A stretch of 50,197 bases of DNA from Bacteroidales bacterium (GCA_026984135.1 JALSSR010000093.1:1-50197), one strand, 5' to 3'. Shown: positions 1-10,046, counted from the stretch's first letter. Numbers and translations are program-made. The notes: a model not told the origin generated them from the sequence alone.

Positions 1-1
1 T

Positions 2-841
2 ATTTCACATATTCTTCTCCAGGAACTTGCTGCAATAAGAAAAGAGGGTATTAATATGACATACCTCAGACCCGACTCAAAATCACAGGTTACCATCGAA
101 TATGATGACAATAACAAACCGGCAAGAGTACACACAATAGTTGTTTCAACGCAACACGATCAGTTTATGGACGATGATGAGGAGATGCTTGCCAAGATAA
201 AAGAGGATGTGCGTGACATACTGATTCCCAGAACCGTTAAGTTGTTGCCTGAAAGAGTTCAGAAACTGTTTGATGACAACATTATCCTTCATGTGAATCC
301 GACGGGAAAGTTTGTGATTGGCGGACCTCACGGTGATACCGGTCTTACCGGAAGAAAAATTATTGTTGACACATATGGTGGCAAAGGTGCTCACGGTGGT
401 GGTGCCTTTTCGGGGAAAGATCCTTCAAAGGTTGACCGTTCAGCTGCTTATGCTTCCCGGCACATTGCAAAGAATATGGTTGCAGCCGGCGTAGCTGATG
501 AAATACTTGTTCAACTCTCTTACGCAATTGGCGTTGCCGAACCGGTCGGTGTTTTTGTTGAGACCTACGGAACTTCAAAGGTCAAATTGACGGACGGTGA
601 GATTGCAGAAAAGATAAAAAAGCTTTTCGACCTCCGTCCTGCCGCAATAGAGGACAGACTTAAGCTTAGAAATCCGATTTATCTTGAGACAGCCTCATAC
701 GGACATATGGGAAGAACTCCCGTTGAAGTGGTTAAGAAATTCTCGTCACCATATAATGGAAGCAAAGAGGTAACGGTTGAACTGTTTACCTGGGAGAAAC
801 TTGATTTTGTGGATAAGATCAAAAAGGAATTCGGGATTTGA
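2..841 (+). CDS. metK: S-adenosylmethionine synthetase, C-terminal part (truncated by window start)
   Basis: The frame is open from base 2 ([34 protein letters not shown]...). MetK motifs: [40 protein letters not shown]. Stop TGA at 839-841. Confidence 0.97.
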   Translation: MSHILLQELAAIRKEGINMTYLRPDSKSQVTIEYDDNNKPARVHTIVVSTQHDQFMDDDEEMLAKIKEDVRDILIPRTVKLLPERVQKLFDDNIILHVNPTGKFVIGGPHGDTGLTGRKIIVDTYGGKGAHGGGAFSGKDPSKVDRSAAYASRHIAKNMVAAGVADEILVQLSYAIGVAEPVGVFVETYGTSKVKLTDGEIAEKIKKLFDLRPAAIEDRLKLRNPIYLETASYGHMGRTPVEVVKKFSSPYNGSKEVTVELFTWEKLDFVDKIKKEFGI

Positions 842-879
842 TAATCCATATTTCCGGATAGCAAAATAGGATTAAAAAA

Positions 880-906
880 AGCCCCGACGGAGTCGGGGCT
901 TTTTTA
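880..906 (+). terminator. Rho-independent terminator after metK
   Basis: AGCCCCGAC-ggag-GTCGGGGCT followed by a T run. Confidence 0.85.
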
Positions 907-925
907 TTTATTTATAAGTTTTTGC

Positions 926-1651
926 TTAGTGTCTAATAATCAGTTTTTGAGTCTTTGCAGGCTCATTGTTGACCACAAGTGAATAAAAATAGATACCCTC
1001 TTTAAAATCGGATGTATTTATTTTCAAAGAACCAAAAGTGTTGTTGATTCCAATTTCTTTTACTGTTGAACCCAGTAAATCGTAAATGACGACCTTTGAA
1101 TTTGCAGGTGTCTCATTAAAATCGTAATCAAATTTTACGAAACTGTTAGCCGGATTCGGATAGGCTGCCGACAGTTTGAAGTTAAGAGGATCCGGTACGC
1201 TTACAAGAGTTGAGTACTTCACTATTATTGAAACATTATCCGACGGATTCTCCTCATTAAAGAATGTGTACTTTATTGTTGACTCACCTTCGTTTCCGTC
1301 AGGATAATAATCACCGCTGAATTCATCGTAAATTCCATCGGGATCAATCATAACGGATACAGCTGATGTATCTGTTGTCGGAGGATAACACAACCCCCAG
1401 CAAAATGAATTTGTTGTGCCGGGAACGATGTCTATATCCGTCCTTGCACATTTAACATGCATCCCGGTAGAGGTGATGTTTTTAACGTCAATAGCATCAA
1501 TAACTATTGCAGAACTTGTTGCTTCACCGCCAATAGTGATTTCCTGTCCCGGTTCCAAAAGTTCGTTTTCAAAATAAACTTCTAAGTTCTGAGTAAATGC
1601 GACACTAAAAACCATCGCAATAAAAAAGAGTGTAGAGATAATTTTTTTCAT
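926..1651 (-). CDS. Secreted protein with T9SS type A C-terminal sorting domain
   Basis: Signal peptide MKKIISTLFFIAMVFSVAFTQ. C-terminal AYPNPANSFVKFDYDF...GIYFYSLVVNNEPAKTQKLIIRH. The ORF track extends to 1681; the likely start is the inner ATG at 1651. Confidence 0.85.
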   Translation of the reverse strand: MKKIISTLFFIAMVFSVAFTQNLEVYFENELLEPGQEITIGGEATSSAIVIDAIDVKNITSTGMHVKCARTDIDIVPGTTNSFCWGLCYPPTTDTSAVSVMIDPDGIYDEFSGDYYPDGNEGESTIKYTFFNEENPSDNVSIIVKYSTLVSVPDPLNFKLSAAYPNPANSFVKFDYDFNETPANSKVVIYDLLGSTVKEIGINNTFGSLKINTSDFKEGIYFYSLVVNNEPAKTQKLIIRH

Positions 1652-1678
1652 AATCATTTTATTTTTATACTCGTTAGA

Positions 1679-1686
1679 CAAAAGTA
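1679..1686 (-). promoter_or_regulatory. Bacteroidetes-type -7 box (TActTTTG on the minus strand)
   Basis: CAAAAGTA on the plus strand, about 28 nt upstream of the start at 1651. Confidence 0.5.
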
Positions 1687-1846
1687 AAATTTAAATAGTT
1701 GTCTCTTTAACGAAACAACTTTACAAAAATATACAAAAACTATGCTAACAAATGTTAAAAAACAAAAAAAGTTTGGAAAATGACAACTTTGGCTGCTGTA
1801 AAAGTGTCTATCAGAAAAAATTATAAAATACATATACAAAAATATA

Positions 1847-1854
1847 TATATTTG
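1847..1854 (+). promoter_or_regulatory. Bacteroidetes-type -7 box TAtaTTTG
   Basis: TATATTTG about 30 nt upstream of the ATG at 1884. Confidence 0.5.
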
Positions 1855-1883
1855 CAAACATTTTAAACTTAAATTAAACTATT

Positions 1884-3533
1884 ATGAAATTAAAAGCTTT
1901 ATTTTTATCAGTTGTCTTTCTGATGTCCGGGTATATTTTTGCCCAGCAGGTTGACAGAGAGAATGTTCTTTTGGAAATTGTAACGGGTACTTGGTGTTAC
2001 TATTGCCCGGGTGCTGCAATGGGTGCCGAAGACCTTATTGCCAACGGCAAACAAGTGGCTGTTATTGAGTATCATACGGGCGACACATATGAGAACACTT
2101 ATTCTGCGGCAAGAAGCAGCTATTATAATATATTAGGAGTTCCTACCGCATTTTTCGATGGTGTACTGAGTGTTGAGGGTGGTAACCATACTTCGAGCAT
2201 GTATAGTTCATATCTTCCCAAATATAATCAACGGATTGCGATTCAATCACCGTTCACCATTGATGTTGACGGCACAAACGGAGGATTGATTGAATATAAT
2301 ATAATAGTAACGGTAAACAAAGTTGCGACAAATAACAGTTCTAACCTGAAGTTGATGTGTGCCGTTACGGAATCGGGAATTCAACAAAGCTGGCAGGGAC
2401 AGGATCATCTTGAATGGGTTGAGAGGCTTATGGTTCCAAATCAATTTGGTACATCTCTCGACTTTTCTTCGGGTAATACACAAGAGGTATCAGTAAACTT
2501 TACAATGCAACCATCTTGGGTCAACGAAAATTGTGAAGTTGTATTTTTTGTTCAGGATTTAAGCACAAAAGAGGTTTTTCAAACGGTAAAATATGATCTG
2601 TCGGAGTTTGCCTCAACAAATGATTACGATATTTCTTTAAAAGATGTGTATGTACCGCAGGCAATGTGTAACAGTTCGGTTGAGCCTTCAGTACTGGTAA
2701 CAAACTTCGGATTGGAGACACTCACAAGTTTTGACGTTGTTTACAGTGTTAACGGCGGGACACAGCAAACATACCCATGGACAGGCAGTCTTCCTACAAT
2801 GGAGTCGGCTCTTATTGACCTTCCTGCCATTGATGTAAATGTAGTTGCGAATAATAATATTGAAGTTACCCTTGAAAATCCCAACGGACAGGCTGATCAG
2901 TTTCCACAGAACAACTCAAAGACCGTTTCTTTTGAGGAAGCACAAAATGTAACCTCCCCTGTGGCACTTGCTCTCAAGCTTGATGACAATCCGGAAGAGA
3001 CAACGTGGGAATTAAAGGATTCGGAAGGAACGGTTCTTTATTCGGGCGGACCTTATACAAATCCCGGCCAGTATGTTATTGAGTATTTCGACCTTCCCGA
3101 TAACGGTTGCTATGCCTTCTCAATTTATGATACGGGTGGTGACGGACTAACAGGTATCGGTAATTATAAACTTGCATACGACGGAAGCAATATTTTTGCA
3201 GAGGGTTATGATTTCGGTTATATGTCGGGAGCGGAGTTTACCATAGGATTGACAGGCGAAGATGAAATGACGGTAAATAATTCCGTTCAAATATATCCCA
3301 ATCCTTTCACTGAAACCGCTTATGTATCTTTCACAACTGCACAAACGGAAATTGCAAGCGTCAATGTTTACAATTCAATCGGAAAACAGGTTTATTCAGT
3401 GAATAACAAAGAATATTCTGCCGGTACACATTCAATTGAAATTGACGGTGCGGAACTTCACAGCGGAATATATTTTGTTAATCTTAAGATAGGAAACAAA
3501 ACGTATAAGCAAAAATTAGTGTTAACAAAATAG
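1884..3533 (+). CDS. Omp28-related/thioredoxin-like secreted protein with T9SS sorting domain
   Basis: Signal peptide, then VLLEIVTGTWCYYCPGAAMGAEDL (CxxC thioredoxin-like, Omp28-type). C-terminal QIYPNPFTETAYVSF...GIYFVNLKIGNKTYKQKLVLTK. Confidence 0.85.
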   Translation: MKLKALFLSVVFLMSGYIFAQQVDRENVLLEIVTGTWCYYCPGAAMGAEDLIANGKQVAVIEYHTGDTYENTYSAARSSYYNILGVPTAFFDGVLSVEGGNHTSSMYSSYLPKYNQRIAIQSPFTIDVDGTNGGLIEYNIIVTVNKVATNNSSNLKLMCAVTESGIQQSWQGQDHLEWVERLMVPNQFGTSLDFSSGNTQEVSVNFTMQPSWVNENCEVVFFVQDLSTKEVFQTVKYDLSEFASTNDYDISLKDVYVPQAMCNSSVEPSVLVTNFGLETLTSFDVVYSVNGGTQQTYPWTGSLPTMESALIDLPAIDVNVVANNNIEVTLENPNGQADQFPQNNSKTVSFEEAQNVTSPVALALKLDDNPEETTWELKDSEGTVLYSGGPYTNPGQYVIEYFDLPDNGCYAFSIYDTGGDGLTGIGNYKLAYDGSNIFAEGYDFGYMSGAEFTIGLTGEDEMTVNNSVQIYPNPFTETAYVSFTTAQTEIASVNVYNSIGKQVYSVNNKEYSAGTHSIEIDGAELHSGIYFVNLKIGNKTYKQKLVLTK

Positions 3534-3551
3534 CATTTCAAATCAAAATAG

Positions 3552-3580
3552 AAAAGGCGGACAATTTGTCCGCCTTTTTT
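3552..3580. terminator. Bidirectional terminator between convergent genes
   Basis: AAAAGGCGGACAA-TTGTCCGCCTTTTTT, a near-perfect stem flanked by A and T runs. Confidence 0.85.
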
Positions 3581-3607
3581 ATTTTCTTAAAACTCAGATA
3601 AAGTTTT

Positions 3608-4519
3608 TCAGTGGTAAAATCTCGAATTTATATAAGAGTATATTTCGCTGACTTTCATCTGTGCGGTAGCCGGGCCGGTGCGGACATAAAAAATCTCATC
3701 ATTATTATGAGTGAGATAAGCAGGTATATTCGAAGGCTTTACATCTACTCTCAGAATTTTACTGCCGTCCGTACCTTCAATCACTGCCCTTACAAATGAT
3801 GTATGTTGCATACCTATTCTCTCCTGAATAAGTTTTGTCAAATGCAAAAGGGTTTTATCATCATCCTTGAATTTATCATTTTTAAGGCCGAGGATATTTT
3901 TATCATCATCAACTCCTATTAGTAATGTGCCTCCCGAAGAGTTCATAAAAGCGGCAATGGTTTTTAATGCGGCATGCTCCATCTCTTTATCAAACTTTTT
4001 GGTATAAAGATTATAGCGGAGGGTTGATTTGAATTCGACATAATCGTTTTCACCATTCTCAATAAGAGCATACGTAGATGTGTTTTCAGCGGTACTGAGA
4101 TAATCGGTTATCATTTTCGCCAGTTCCACAATAATCTTCAGAGATATTTCCGCTGGAATTTTTTTTGTATTAAAAATATCCTTTCCGGCAAGGGAAATGA
4201 GTAAAGAGGGTTCAACGGCTTTAATTGTTCCCGAACGGAATTTATGATTTATAACTGATATTTCCCCGAAGACATCTCCTTTTTCATAAATAACATCCTC
4301 CTGTCCTGGCATCTCCAGTTTGAGTTTGCCATAGCGCACAATATATAGAATCTGTTCAGAAGAAAGCCGGGCAAAAACAGTTTCATTCTTATCAATCTGT
4401 TTTACATATAAATATTTAACAACCTGTTTAAGTTCTGTATCCGTAAGTTTCTTAAATATGGAAACGGATTTAAGGAACTCAAAATGCTCTGCATCCGTAA
4501 AATTAATATCTCTTGCCAT
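3608..4519 (-). CDS. Cyclic-nucleotide-binding domain fused to AlbA_2/Schlafen-type putative DNA-binding domain
   Basis: The N-terminal half resembles a CNB domain (SIFKKLTDTELKQV...YEKGDVFGEISVINHKFRSGTIKAVE). The C-terminal half is AlbA_2-like (ENDYVEFKSTLRYN...LKTIAAFMNSSGGTLLIGVDDDKNILGL...IFYVRTGPATAQM). Confidence 0.75.
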   Translation of the reverse strand: MARDINFTDAEHFEFLKSVSIFKKLTDTELKQVVKYLYVKQIDKNETVFARLSSEQILYIVRYGKLKLEMPGQEDVIYEKGDVFGEISVINHKFRSGTIKAVEPSLLISLAGKDIFNTKKIPAEISLKIIVELAKMITDYLSTAENTSTYALIENGENDYVEFKSTLRYNLYTKKFDKEMEHAALKTIAAFMNSSGGTLLIGVDDDKNILGLKNDKFKDDDKTLLHLTKLIQERIGMQHTSFVRAVIEGTDGSKILRVDVKPSNIPAYLTHNNDEIFYVRTGPATAQMKVSEIYSYINSRFYH

Positions 4520-4524
4520 AAAAT

Positions 4525-6534
4525 TTAAAATAGTTTATCAATTAAATCATCATCAGCAATAACAGGAACAGTAACTTTCAGATTCGGTTCATCTTTCATT
4601 GCGCGTTTTATTGCAAACAGTGCACCGTCGTTTCTGGCCCAGCTTCTGCGAGCAATACCATTGTTAACATCCCAGTAAAGCATTTGTCTGAGTCTGCGGT
4701 CGGAATCTTCGGAACCGTCGAGTACCATTCCGAAACCGCCGTTTATAACTTCGCCCCAGCCTACTCCGCCTCCGTTATGTATTGAAACCCAGGTAGCTCC
4801 TCTGAACGAATCACCGATGACGTTTTGTATTGCCATATCGGCAGTAAATTGTGAACCGTCATAAATATTGGAAGTTTCTCGATATGGGGAATCCGTACCC
4901 GAAACATCGTGGTGGTCGCGACCAAGTACAACGGGAGCTGAAATTTTCCCGTCTCTTATTGCCCGATTGAAGGCGGCGGCAATTTTTGTTCTTCCTTCAC
5001 AGTCGGCATACAGGATACGTGCCTGAGATCCAACCACTAATTTGTTCTTTTTCGCTTCCCTGATCCATTTGATATTATCTTTCATTTGCTGCATTATTTC
5101 CGGTGGTGCCGATGCGGCAATTTCTTCCATCACTTCTGCAGCAATAGTGTCAGTCAAGTCAAGGTCTTCCGGTTTTCCCGAAGTACACACCCAACGGAAA
5201 GGTCCGAAACCGTAATCAAAGCACATAGGCCCCATAATATCCTGAACATAAGAAGGATACTTAAACTTGCCGTCTTTTTTAAAAATATCCGCTCCCGCTC
5301 TTCCCGCTTCGAGCAAAAAGGCATTTCCATAGTCAAAGAAATACATTCCTTTGGCAGTAAGAGCATTTATGGCATTTACCTGTCTTTTTAGAGATTCCCG
5401 TACCCTGTTTTTAAATTCTTCAGGGTTATTAGCCATCATTTTATTGGCCTCTTCAAATGACAATCCCACAGGATAATAACCTCCTGCCCAGGGATTATGT
5501 AAAGAAGTTTGGTCGGAACCAAGTTCCACAAAAACATCTTTTTCAACAAATTTCTCCCACAACTCAACAATATTGCCTTGGAAAGCCAGGGAGACAGCTT
5601 CTTTTGCTGCTCTTGCTTTTTCAATTCGCGACAGCAGTTGGTCAAGGTCGCTATAAACTTCGTCAACCCAACCCTGACTATGCCGTTTCTCAACAGCTTT
5701 GGGATTTACTTCGGCAATAACACCGATTGCTCCGGCTATGACAGCGGCTTTTGCCTGAGCACCCGACATCCCTCCGAGACCTGAAGAGACAAACAGTTTT
5801 CCGCCAAGTCCTTCTTCACTGTGTTTTTGAATCATTCTTCCGGCATTCAGAACCGTAATAGTGGTTCCATGGACGATACCCTGCGGTCCGATGTACATAT
5901 ACGATCCGGCAGTCATCTGTCCGTATTGTGAAACTCCGAGTGCATTAAACCTTTCCCAATCGTCAGGTTTTGAATAGTTTGGGACAACCATTCCGTTTGT
6001 TACAACAACGCGCGGGGCATCTTTATGCGACGGGAACAGTCCCAAAGGATTTCCCGAATACATTGCCAAAGTCTGCTCGTCTGTCATTTCGGCAAGATAT
6101 TTCATTGTGAGTAGATACTGTGCCCAGTTTTGAAATACTGCTCCGTTACCGCCATAGGTAATCAGCTCGTGCGGGTGTTGTGCCACAGCCTCATCCAGAT
6201 TATTACTGATCATAAGCATAATAGCTGCCGCCTGTTTCGATTTATGCGGATACTCATCAATACTTCTGGCATAAATCTTATAATCCGGTCGAAAACGGTA
6301 CATATAAATCCTGCCGTAATCCTCAAGCTCCTTTTTAAATTCCGGGGCAAGAACAGCATGATGTTTTTTGTCGAAGTAGCGTAAAGCATTTTTTACCGCA
6401 AGCTTTTTCTCTTCGGGCGTTAAAATATCTTTACGTTTGGGTGCATGACTGACACCGGTATCATAGGGCTTCAACGCAGGTAGTTCCTCGGGAATCCCTG
6501 TCAATATTGCTTTTTGAAAATCGGTAATTTTCAT
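4525..6534 (-). CDS. hutU: Urocanate hydratase
   Basis: 669 aa. Motifs YGGNGAVFQNWAQYLLTMKYLAEMTDEQTLAMYSGNPLGLFPS and FSSGLGGMSGAQAKA-like SSGLGGMSGAQAKAAVIAGAIGVIAEVN, HNGGGVGWGEVINGGFGMVLDG. Confidence 0.93.
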   Translation of the reverse strand: MKITDFQKAILTGIPEELPALKPYDTGVSHAPKRKDILTPEEKKLAVKNALRYFDKKHHAVLAPEFKKELEDYGRIYMYRFRPDYKIYARSIDEYPHKSKQAAAIMLMISNNLDEAVAQHPHELITYGGNGAVFQNWAQYLLTMKYLAEMTDEQTLAMYSGNPLGLFPSHKDAPRVVVTNGMVVPNYSKPDDWERFNALGVSQYGQMTAGSYMYIGPQGIVHGTTITVLNAGRMIQKHSEEGLGGKLFVSSGLGGMSGAQAKAAVIAGAIGVIAEVNPKAVEKRHSQGWVDEVYSDLDQLLSRIEKARAAKEAVSLAFQGNIVELWEKFVEKDVFVELGSDQTSLHNPWAGGYYPVGLSFEEANKMMANNPEEFKNRVRESLKRQVNAINALTAKGMYFFDYGNAFLLEAGRAGADIFKKDGKFKYPSYVQDIMGPMCFDYGFGPFRWVCTSGKPEDLDLTDTIAAEVMEEIAASAPPEIMQQMKDNIKWIREAKKNKLVVGSQARILYADCEGRTKIAAAFNRAIRDGKISAPVVLGRDHHDVSGTDSPYRETSNIYDGSQFTADMAIQNVIGDSFRGATWVSIHNGGGVGWGEVINGGFGMVLDGSEDSDRRLRQMLYWDVNNGIARRSWARNDGALFAIKRAMKDEPNLKVTVPVIADDDLIDKLF

Positions 6535-6564
6535 ATTTCTTATATATTAATTTCAAACAAACGT

Positions 6565-6572
6565 CAAAATTA
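6565..6572 (-). promoter_or_regulatory. Bacteroidetes-type -7 box upstream of hutU
   Basis: CAAAATTA on the plus strand (TAATTTTG on the minus strand), about 30 nt upstream of the hutU ATG. Confidence 0.5.
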
Positions 6573-6629
6573 CAAAATTATTTAATAGAGAAAAATGAGT
6601 AGTTTTGAGGCCTGTTAAAATCACAAAAA

Positions 6630-6854
6630 ATGGACGCATCAATTCCCGTAATAACAATTGTAATATTGATTATTATTTCTTTTTCCCGTTTGAGATACAG
6701 AAAGAGTATTTGGTTTCTAATTCTTAACTTTTTAATTCTGGCACTTTTTTCATATGACATCTCCCGAACTCCGGAAAACCATTATCCGGATTTGTTTCTG
6801 ATTATTCTGACTGTTTTTAATGTTTACAGATTTTTCAGAGACAGAAGCCGCTAA
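6630..6854 (+). CDS. Small hypothetical membrane protein (74 aa)
   Basis: Intergenic ORF with two hydrophobic segments; not antisense to a stronger ORF. Confidence 0.45.
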   Translation: MDASIPVITIVILIIISFSRLRYRKSIWFLILNFLILALFSYDISRTPENHYPDLFLIILTVFNVYRFFRDRSR

Positions 6855-6857
6855 TTT

Positions 6858-6899
6858 TACCGTTAACTTTTTTTCTCCTACCGTTAACTTTTTTTCTCT
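6858..6899 (+). repeat. Tandem duplication of a 21-bp unit TACCGTTAACTTTTTTTCTCC
   Basis: Two abutting copies, 6858-6878 and 6879-6899, 20/21 identical. Confidence 0.85.
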
Positions 6900-6981
6900 T
6901 GACAAAGGGGGTGAATTTGATTTATTTTGCAGATGTCAATTTTTTAGAGCTTTTTACAAAACAGCCCTTAAGCAATGAACC

Positions 6982-7018
6982 GACCCCGTCAGGATAAATC
7001 CCGACGGGGTCTTTTTTT
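6982..7018. terminator. Terminator hairpin
   Basis: GACCCCGTCaGGATaaATCCcGACGGGGTC followed by a T run. Confidence 0.8.
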
Positions 7019-7034
7019 GTTTGTTGAAGGTTTG

Positions 7035-7643
7035 TTAAATTTTATCTTTAGAATGTTTTAATATCTGATAAAGGAATTCCCTTGCTCTGAAAAGCTGTGC
7101 CTTAACAGTGCCAAGCGGAAGATTAAGTTCTTCGGCAATTTCATCATAGGAATACTCTTTAAAATATCTAAGCTCAATTAATGTGCGATAATGAGGTTTC
7201 AATTTTTCCACAACCTGACGCATAAGTTTTATCTTCTGCTGCTTAACGATCTCTTCTTCAGGATTTAAGGTCTGAGAGGGAATCCGGATTGCCATTTCCG
7301 TGCCGTCTTCATCATCATAATTCTGGTCAATAGAAAAAGTATATTTCTTTTTCTTACGAATAAAATCAATACAATTATTAGAGGCAATCTTAAACAGCCA
7401 GGTACTAAATGCGTAATCGGGAGTATATTGATGCAGTTTTTTAAATGCTTTTCCAAAAGCCTCAATTGTCAAGTCTTCGGCATCGTGCGGATTATTTGTC
7501 ATTTTCAGCAGCATAAAATAGAGCGAATCACGATAGTTGCCCATCAATTCAGCGTAAGCTTTTTGATCGCCCTCTTCTATAGCCAGCTTGACCAGCTTAT
7601 AATCACGTAATGCTTTTTCTGTTAAATGCGTTGCTACTTCCAT
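7035..7643 (-). CDS. ECF-type RNA polymerase sigma-70 factor
   Basis: Region 2 MTNNPHDAEDLTIEAFGKAFKKLHQYTPDYAFSTWLFKIASNNCIDFIRKKKK; region 4 LIELRYFKEYSYDEIAEELNLPLGTVKAQLFRARE. Confidence 0.93.
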   Translation of the reverse strand: MEVATHLTEKALRDYKLVKLAIEEGDQKAYAELMGNYRDSLYFMLLKMTNNPHDAEDLTIEAFGKAFKKLHQYTPDYAFSTWLFKIASNNCIDFIRKKKKYTFSIDQNYDDEDGTEMAIRIPSQTLNPEEEIVKQQKIKLMRQVVEKLKPHYRTLIELRYFKEYSYDEIAEELNLPLGTVKAQLFRAREFLYQILKHSKDKI

Positions 7644-8773
7644 CTATTCTGCTTAACAAACAGGTTAGAAATTATAATTACCGGATACAGTACTAATAAT
7701 ATCACTTCAACAAGCGGCGAAATTAGTAATAATTTTTTTTCATTTAACCTATTAAATGTTTTTTTATAAATAATTAACTGAGATAATAGTCTAACGGCAA
7801 AGATAGAGAGCACAGCAACAGTTAAAAAGTTAACAATCAACAAAAAAATAAAGAGCAGATAAAACAAAAAGGTGCTGAGCGACCAGGTTCCTAATAAAAA
7901 AAGATGTTTGAACTTATAATATTTTCCTGCCGATAAGTGTCTTCTTTTTTGCCTGAACCAGGTTCTTACAGACTTCTGAGGCTTTGAAAAAGTAAAACTC
8001 TCTTTGCCGACACAAATTGTGGTGTTGGATTTGCCGGCGACCTTATTCACAAAAAGATCATCATCGCCGGAAGCCACATTATAGTGCGAAATAAATCCTT
8101 TGCTTTTGATGAATAGCTCCTTTTTATAAGCCAGGTTTCTGCCGACACCCATATAAGGTATTCCGCTCAAGGCGTACGAGAAATACTGAAGTGCCGTTGT
8201 TGCCGTTTCGTAGCGGATAATTCTATTTAAAAAGCCCGCTTCTTCATTGTATGCACCGTAACCAAGAACGATATCTTTTTTTGAAGAGAACTTGCCTGCC
8301 ATCTCCCTGATCCAATTCCGGGATGCAGGCCGGCAATCGGCATCGGTCAACAACAAATGCTCATTTTTTGCCGATTTGATTCCGACGGAAAGAGGAAATT
8401 TCTTGCCAGAGAAAAAATTGAGATCCTGCATAAGAGTCACAATTTTAAGATTTCCGTATTTACGTTCCATATCCTCAAGAAAGAAGATTGTTTCGTCATC
8501 GGAGGCATCATTGACAACAACAACCTCAAAATCGGAATAATCCTGCTCAAGTATAAGCGGCAAATATTCTTTCAGGTTTTGGTATTCGTTTTTTGCGCAG
8601 ATAATAACGGAAACGGGAATATCCGCCTGTGGTTTTACCTTATCCTTGTAAAAAGCAAAACGGCTGAAAATCATCCAGAAATACAGAAGCTGAATGGCTG
8701 CCGATGCGGCAAACACCCAAAATACATAATTATAAAGAAAGTCTATCTCCATTTCCGGTATTTTAGTTTTCAA
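7634..8773 (-). CDS. Glycosyltransferase family 2 membrane protein
   Basis: PVSVIICAKNEYQNLKEYLPLILEQDYSDFEVVVVNDASDDET...LLLTDADCRPAS...QKRRHLS plus C-terminal transmembrane segments. Confidence 0.88.
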   Translation of the reverse strand: MKTKIPEMEIDFLYNYVFWVFAASAAIQLLYFWMIFSRFAFYKDKVKPQADIPVSVIICAKNEYQNLKEYLPLILEQDYSDFEVVVVNDASDDETIFFLEDMERKYGNLKIVTLMQDLNFFSGKKFPLSVGIKSAKNEHLLLTDADCRPASRNWIREMAGKFSSKKDIVLGYGAYNEEAGFLNRIIRYETATTALQYFSYALSGIPYMGVGRNLAYKKELFIKSKGFISHYNVASGDDDLFVNKVAGKSNTTICVGKESFTFSKPQKSVRTWFRQKRRHLSAGKYYKFKHLFLLGTWSLSTFLFYLLFIFLLIVNFLTVAVLSIFAVRLLSQLIIYKKTFNRLNEKKLLLISPLVEVILLVLYPVIIISNLFVKQNRWK

Positions 8774-8884
8774 TGAACAAAAATATTGAATGATTCCGGA
8801 TTTTGACGATAAAAAAATAAAATATTGTTAACAATGGGATTTTAATGCAGAAAAGCCGGTACAAGCTATGTTTAAGAATTAATA

Positions 8885-8892
8885 TACCTTTG
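8885..8892 (+). promoter_or_regulatory. Bacteroidetes-type -7 box TAccTTTG upstream of tgt
   Basis: TACCTTTG 24 nt before the tgt ATG. Confidence 0.5.
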
Positions 8893-8915
8893 CGGAGAAA
8901 TTATAATACAATTTA

Positions 8916-10046
8916 ATGCAGTTTGAATTAGAAAAAAAAGATACCGGATCGTCTGCCCGGGCAGGTGTCATTACTACGGGTCACGGAAAAATAAAGACGC
9001 CGATCTTTATGCCTGTGGGAACAACAGGAGCGGTAAAGGCTGTTCACATCAAAGAACTTAATGAGGACACTAAGGCACAGATTATTCTTGGCAATACATA
9101 TCATCTCTATTTAAGACCCGGACTTGAGGTAATTGAAAATGCAGGAGGACTTCATAAATTCAACGGTTGGGATAAGCCAATACTTACCGATAGCGGCGGT
9201 TATCAGGTATATTCACTTGCCAACACAAGAAAACTTAGTAAAGAAGGTGTGCTTTTCAATTCCCACATTGACGGTTCCAAACATAAGTTTACACCTGAAT
9301 ATGTTGTTGACATCCAAAGAACTATAGGAGCTGATATTATTATGGCTTTCGATGAATGCACTCCGTATCCTTGTGATTATGATTATGCAAGAAAATCTCT
9401 TGACCTGACTCATCAGTGGCTGAACAGGTGCATAACTCATTTTGAGAAAAGCGAACCGAAGTATGGTCATAGTCAGGCATTGTTTCCCATTGTTCAGGGT
9501 AGTGTTTATAAAGATTTGAGGAAGGAGTCGGCGGAGGTGATTGCCGGATACGGAGCCGATGGAAATGCAATTGGCGGGCTCTCCGTCGGCGAGCCGCATG
9601 AGATGATGTATGAAATGACAGATCTGGTTTGTCGCATACTTCCCGAAGATAAACCGCGTTATCTGATGGGTGTGGGAACTCCTGTCAACATTCTGGAAAG
9701 CATAGCCCTCGGTGTGGATATGTTCGATTGTGTGATGCCGACACGTAACGCAAGACACGGTCTTTTATATACTAAAAACGGAATCATAAACATTAAAAAT
9801 GAAAAGTGGAAAAATGATTTCAGCCCTTTGGATCAAGAGGGAACATCATTTGTTGACAAACAGTATTCAAAAGCCTTTCTGAGGCATATGCTGATTTCGC
9901 AGGAGATGCTGGCAGGTATGATTGCCAGCCTGCATAATCTGGCTTTTTATCTCTGGCTTGTCAATGAAGCCAGAGAGCATATTTTAAGCGGGGATTTTGT
10001 GTGGTGGAAAAATAAAATGATTAAAAAACTCGGAACAAGACTGTAA
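8916..10046 (+). CDS. tgt: tRNA-guanine (queuine) transglycosylase
   Basis: TPIFMPVGTTGAVKAV, LTDSGGYQVYSLA, NAIGGLSVGEP, RYLMGVGTPVNILESIALGVDMFDCVMPTRNARHG. Confidence 0.97.
   Translation: MQFELEKKDTGSSARAGVITTGHGKIKTPIFMPVGTTGAVKAVHIKELNEDTKAQIILGNTYHLYLRPGLEVIENAGGLHKFNGWDKPILTDSGGYQVYSLANTRKLSKEGVLFNSHIDGSKHKFTPEYVVDIQRTIGADIIMAFDECTPYPCDYDYARKSLDLTHQWLNRCITHFEKSEPKYGHSQALFPIVQGSVYKDLRKESAEVIAGYGADGNAIGGLSVGEPHEMMYEMTDLVCRILPEDKPRYLMGVGTPVNILESIALGVDMFDCVMPTRNARHGLLYTKNGIINIKNEKWKNDFSPLDQEGTSFVDKQYSKAFLRHMLISQEMLAGMIASLHNLAFYLWLVNEAREHILSGDFVWWKNKMIKKLGTRL

Noticed and set aside
1654-1857. 67-aa minus-strand ORF 1654-1857
   Set aside because: AT-rich promoter region between divergent genes; Phe/Ile-rich translation with no start context.
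9213-9758. 181-aa antisense ORF inside tgt
   Set aside because: Fully overlaps a certain CDS; composition is typical of a shadow frame with no recognisable domain.
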